Notes under the pieces: model-generated
The model's input: the letters and a program-made list of their open reading frames with translations, nothing else
Database searches by the model: none
What the model was told of the DNA's origin: nothing
Translations under genes and position numbers: made by a program
Assembly (NCBI GenBank): GCA_026713285.1
Contig: JAPOOT010000161.1
Coordinates: 1-14,902, forward strand
DNA from: Gemmatimonadota bacterium
GTDB taxonomy: Bacteria > JAAXHH01
Length of the DNA: 14,902 nucleotides
Direction: 5' to 3'
Part shown: one piece after another, positions 13,876 through 14,902 of the stretch
Layout of the letters: the number at the start of each line of letters is the position of its first letter
Position numbering within the stretch: the stretch's first letter is position 1

Positions 13876-14187
13876 TCAGTCAAGAAAAGCGAGGGCCTCC
13901 CGCATTTCTTCCAGGTCCTTGGCGTCGCCTTGCCGTTCCGCAACGACGATACCCCGTTCATAACATCTGCGGGCTTCATCTTCACGGTCCAGCTGTTCGT
14001 AAACCCGTCCGGCCTGGTGATAGCCCGCCGTATAGTCCGGCGACGCTTCCATGAGCCGTTCCAGGATCCCCGACGCTTCTTCGAGCCGGTTCGAACTCAC
14101 GTACTCCAGCGCGATCGCATACTGAATAAAGGGATCGCCGGGATCCTTCCGGGCGAGCAGTTCAAGCTGTTCGAGCCGTTCATTCAT
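13876..14187 (-). CDS. Small tetratricopeptide-repeat (TPR) protein
   Basis: This 103-residue cytoplasmic protein is made almost entirely of TPR helices: DPFIQYAIALEYVSSNRLEEASGILERLMEASPD and TAGYHQAGRVYEQLDREDEARRCYERGIVVAERQGD are two repeats with the usual Ala, Gly, Tyr and Pro positions, capped by a short C-terminal helix. TPR proteins act as binding scaffolds; no enzyme activity is expected. The start is placed at the ATG at 14187 (MNERLEQLELL) because AGGA lies 8 nt before it; the in-frame ATG at 14196 has AGG directly against it, which is too close. It follows the SDR gene by about 25 nt and precedes the small membrane protein by 2 nt, so these three probably form one operon. Confidence 0.85.
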   Translation of the reverse strand: MNERLEQLELLARKDPGDPFIQYAIALEYVSSNRLEEASGILERLMEASPDYTAGYHQAGRVYEQLDREDEARRCYERGIVVAERQGDAKDLEEMREALAFLD

Positions 14188-14193
14188 GCCGCA

Positions 14194-14223
14194 CATCCTG
14201 AATTAGCGCATCCTAAATCAGCG
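14194..14223 (-). repeat. 15-bp imperfect tandem direct repeat across the SDR/TPR gene junction
   Basis: On the minus strand CGCTGATTTAGGATG (14223-14209) is followed directly by CGCTAATTCAGGATG (14208-14194), identical at 13 of 15 positions. The first copy holds the SDR stop codon; the second holds the AGGA used as ribosome binding site by the TPR gene and an extra ATG. Confidence 0.7.
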
Positions 14224-14902
14224 AACGGGACTGGCATCCGTCCACGTTGACACAGGCGCCCGTTACCCAGCTCGCCCGATCGGATGACAGGAAAACCACC
14301 ACGTCCGCGATCTCTTCGGGCTTGCCGAAGCGTCCGGCCGGGAGTTCCTGTTCCACGAACTTGCCAATGCCCTCGGGGTCCGCGTCCAGCCGTTTCTGCC
14401 AGTTTCCCCCGGGGAATATGACCGAGCCCGGCGCCACCGTGTTCACGCGGATCCCTGTATTGGCCACTTCCTTGGCAAGCGTCTTTCCCATGGAGATCTC
14501 TGCGGCCTTGGTAGCGTTGTAGGTGGCGGGCCCGCCTGCTTCGCGGCCGAAGATCGAGGATATGGTGATGATCGATCCGCGCTCGCGGGCACGCATCGAC
14601 GGGAGCACCGCCCGCGTCGCCCGTACGGCGGCGAACATGTTCAGGTTGAACACGTACAGCCATTCGTCATCGGAAACATCGTCGAAAGGGTTCCAGACGC
14701 TGCCACCCACGTTGTTGACCAGTATATCGATGCGTCCCCATCGGTCCAGGGTGGCTTTCACGATCCGGTCGATTCCCTCGGCCGTGGTCAGGTCCCCTGC
14801 CGTCGCCAACGTTTCGACGCCCTTTTGCGAGACTTCCCGTTCGGTCTCAAGCAGCCGCTCTTCCCCCCTGGCACTCAGGCTGACGTGGCATCCCTCGTCC
14901 GC
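14213..14902 (-). CDS. SDR family oxidoreductase, N-terminus beyond the window edge (partial)
   Basis: The frame runs open to the end of the window on the minus strand, and its first residues (ADEGCHVSLSARGEERLLE) are the usual second strand of a classical short-chain dehydrogenase, so the gene starts outside. Only the glycine-rich cofactor loop and the first strand are missing. Visible are DLTT after the third strand, ILVNNVGG, the catalytic Ser in ITISSIFG, Y-N-A-T-K as the YxxxK motif, and IRVNTVAPGSV, then the C-terminal EEIADVVVFLSSDRASWVTGACVNVDG. It should be an active NAD(P)H-dependent alcohol or ketone oxidoreductase; the absence of the N-terminal part hides the NAD versus NADP choice. 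A TTG at 14809 is in frame but would cut the fold and is not a believable start. Substrate unknown. It is upstream of the TPR and small membrane protein genes. Confidence 0.92.
   Translation of the reverse strand, partial: ADEGCHVSLSARGEERLLETEREVSQKGVETLATAGDLTTAEGIDRIVKATLDRWGRIDILVNNVGGSVWNPFDDVSDDEWLYVFNLNMFAAVRATRAVLPSMRARERGSIITISSIFGREAGGPATYNATKAAEISMGKTLAKEVANTGIRVNTVAPGSVIFPGGNWQKRLDADPEGIGKFVEQELPAGRFGKPEEIADVVVFLSSDRASWVTGACVNVDGCQSRSLI

Noticed and set aside
1..14902. CRISPR array, tRNA, rRNA, transposase, integrase, toxin-antitoxin or defence module
   Set aside because: No regularly spaced repeats, cloverleaf-like segments or protein motifs of these kinds were seen on either strand; every long coding stretch is explained by the genes listed.

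Overview
The window is GC-rich, densely coded bacterial chromosome with no plasmid, phage or insertion-sequence hallmarks. The mix of an alkaline-phosphatase-fold 'sulfatase', a phytanoyl-CoA dioxygenase (PhyH) protein, a dimethylformamidase-like large subunit, a DUF6785-like membrane protein, a sugar-isomerase-like TIM barrel and an SDR oxidoreductase resembles uncultured aquatic lineages such as Latescibacterota, Poribacteria or related FCB/PVC-type groups. That placement is an inference from gene content; there is no rRNA or marker gene to settle it.

Layout. (1) Positions 33-9596, minus strand: seven genes in a row. In transcription order they are a TIM-barrel isomerase/epimerase (9596-8766), a ~13-segment membrane protein (8651-6669), a luciferase-like flavin monooxygenase (6608-5628), a PhyH dioxygenase (5470-4658), a dimethylformamidase large-subunit homologue (4658-2436), a calcineurin-like phosphoesterase (2430-1585) and a sulfatase-family hydrolase (1487-33). 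The central three are tightly coupled: a TAATG overlap, then a 5-nt gap. (2) Positions 9597-9798: an AT-richer divergent intergenic region. (3) Positions 9799-13449, plus strand: a BtuF/TroA-like periplasmic binding protein, a fused ABC exporter with an extra N-terminal domain, and a DUF1854 protein 3 nt behind it. (4) Positions 13454-14902, minus strand: three genes converging on the previous group with only 4 nt between. They are an SDR oxidoreductase (its N-terminus runs off the window), a small TPR protein and a small membrane protein.

How they may work together. The seven-gene minus block looks like a scavenging and catabolic set: a candidate permease, two oxygenase-type enzymes, an amidohydrolase-like iron enzyme, phospho- and sulfo-ester-type hydrolases and a sugar-type isomerase. 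No substrate can be named from sequence. The ABC/DUF1854 pair matches a pairing known beside cyanophycin genes in other bacteria, but no cyanophycin synthetase or cyanophycinase is present here.

The most unusual points are: the sulfatase homologue has Thr where the formylglycine Cys/Ser should be; the dimethylformamidase-like large subunit has no small-subunit partner and is translationally coupled to a PhyH dioxygenase; and the ABC/DUF1854 pair sits outside its usual context. I found no CRISPR array, tRNA, rRNA, riboswitch or clearly undescribed defence system.
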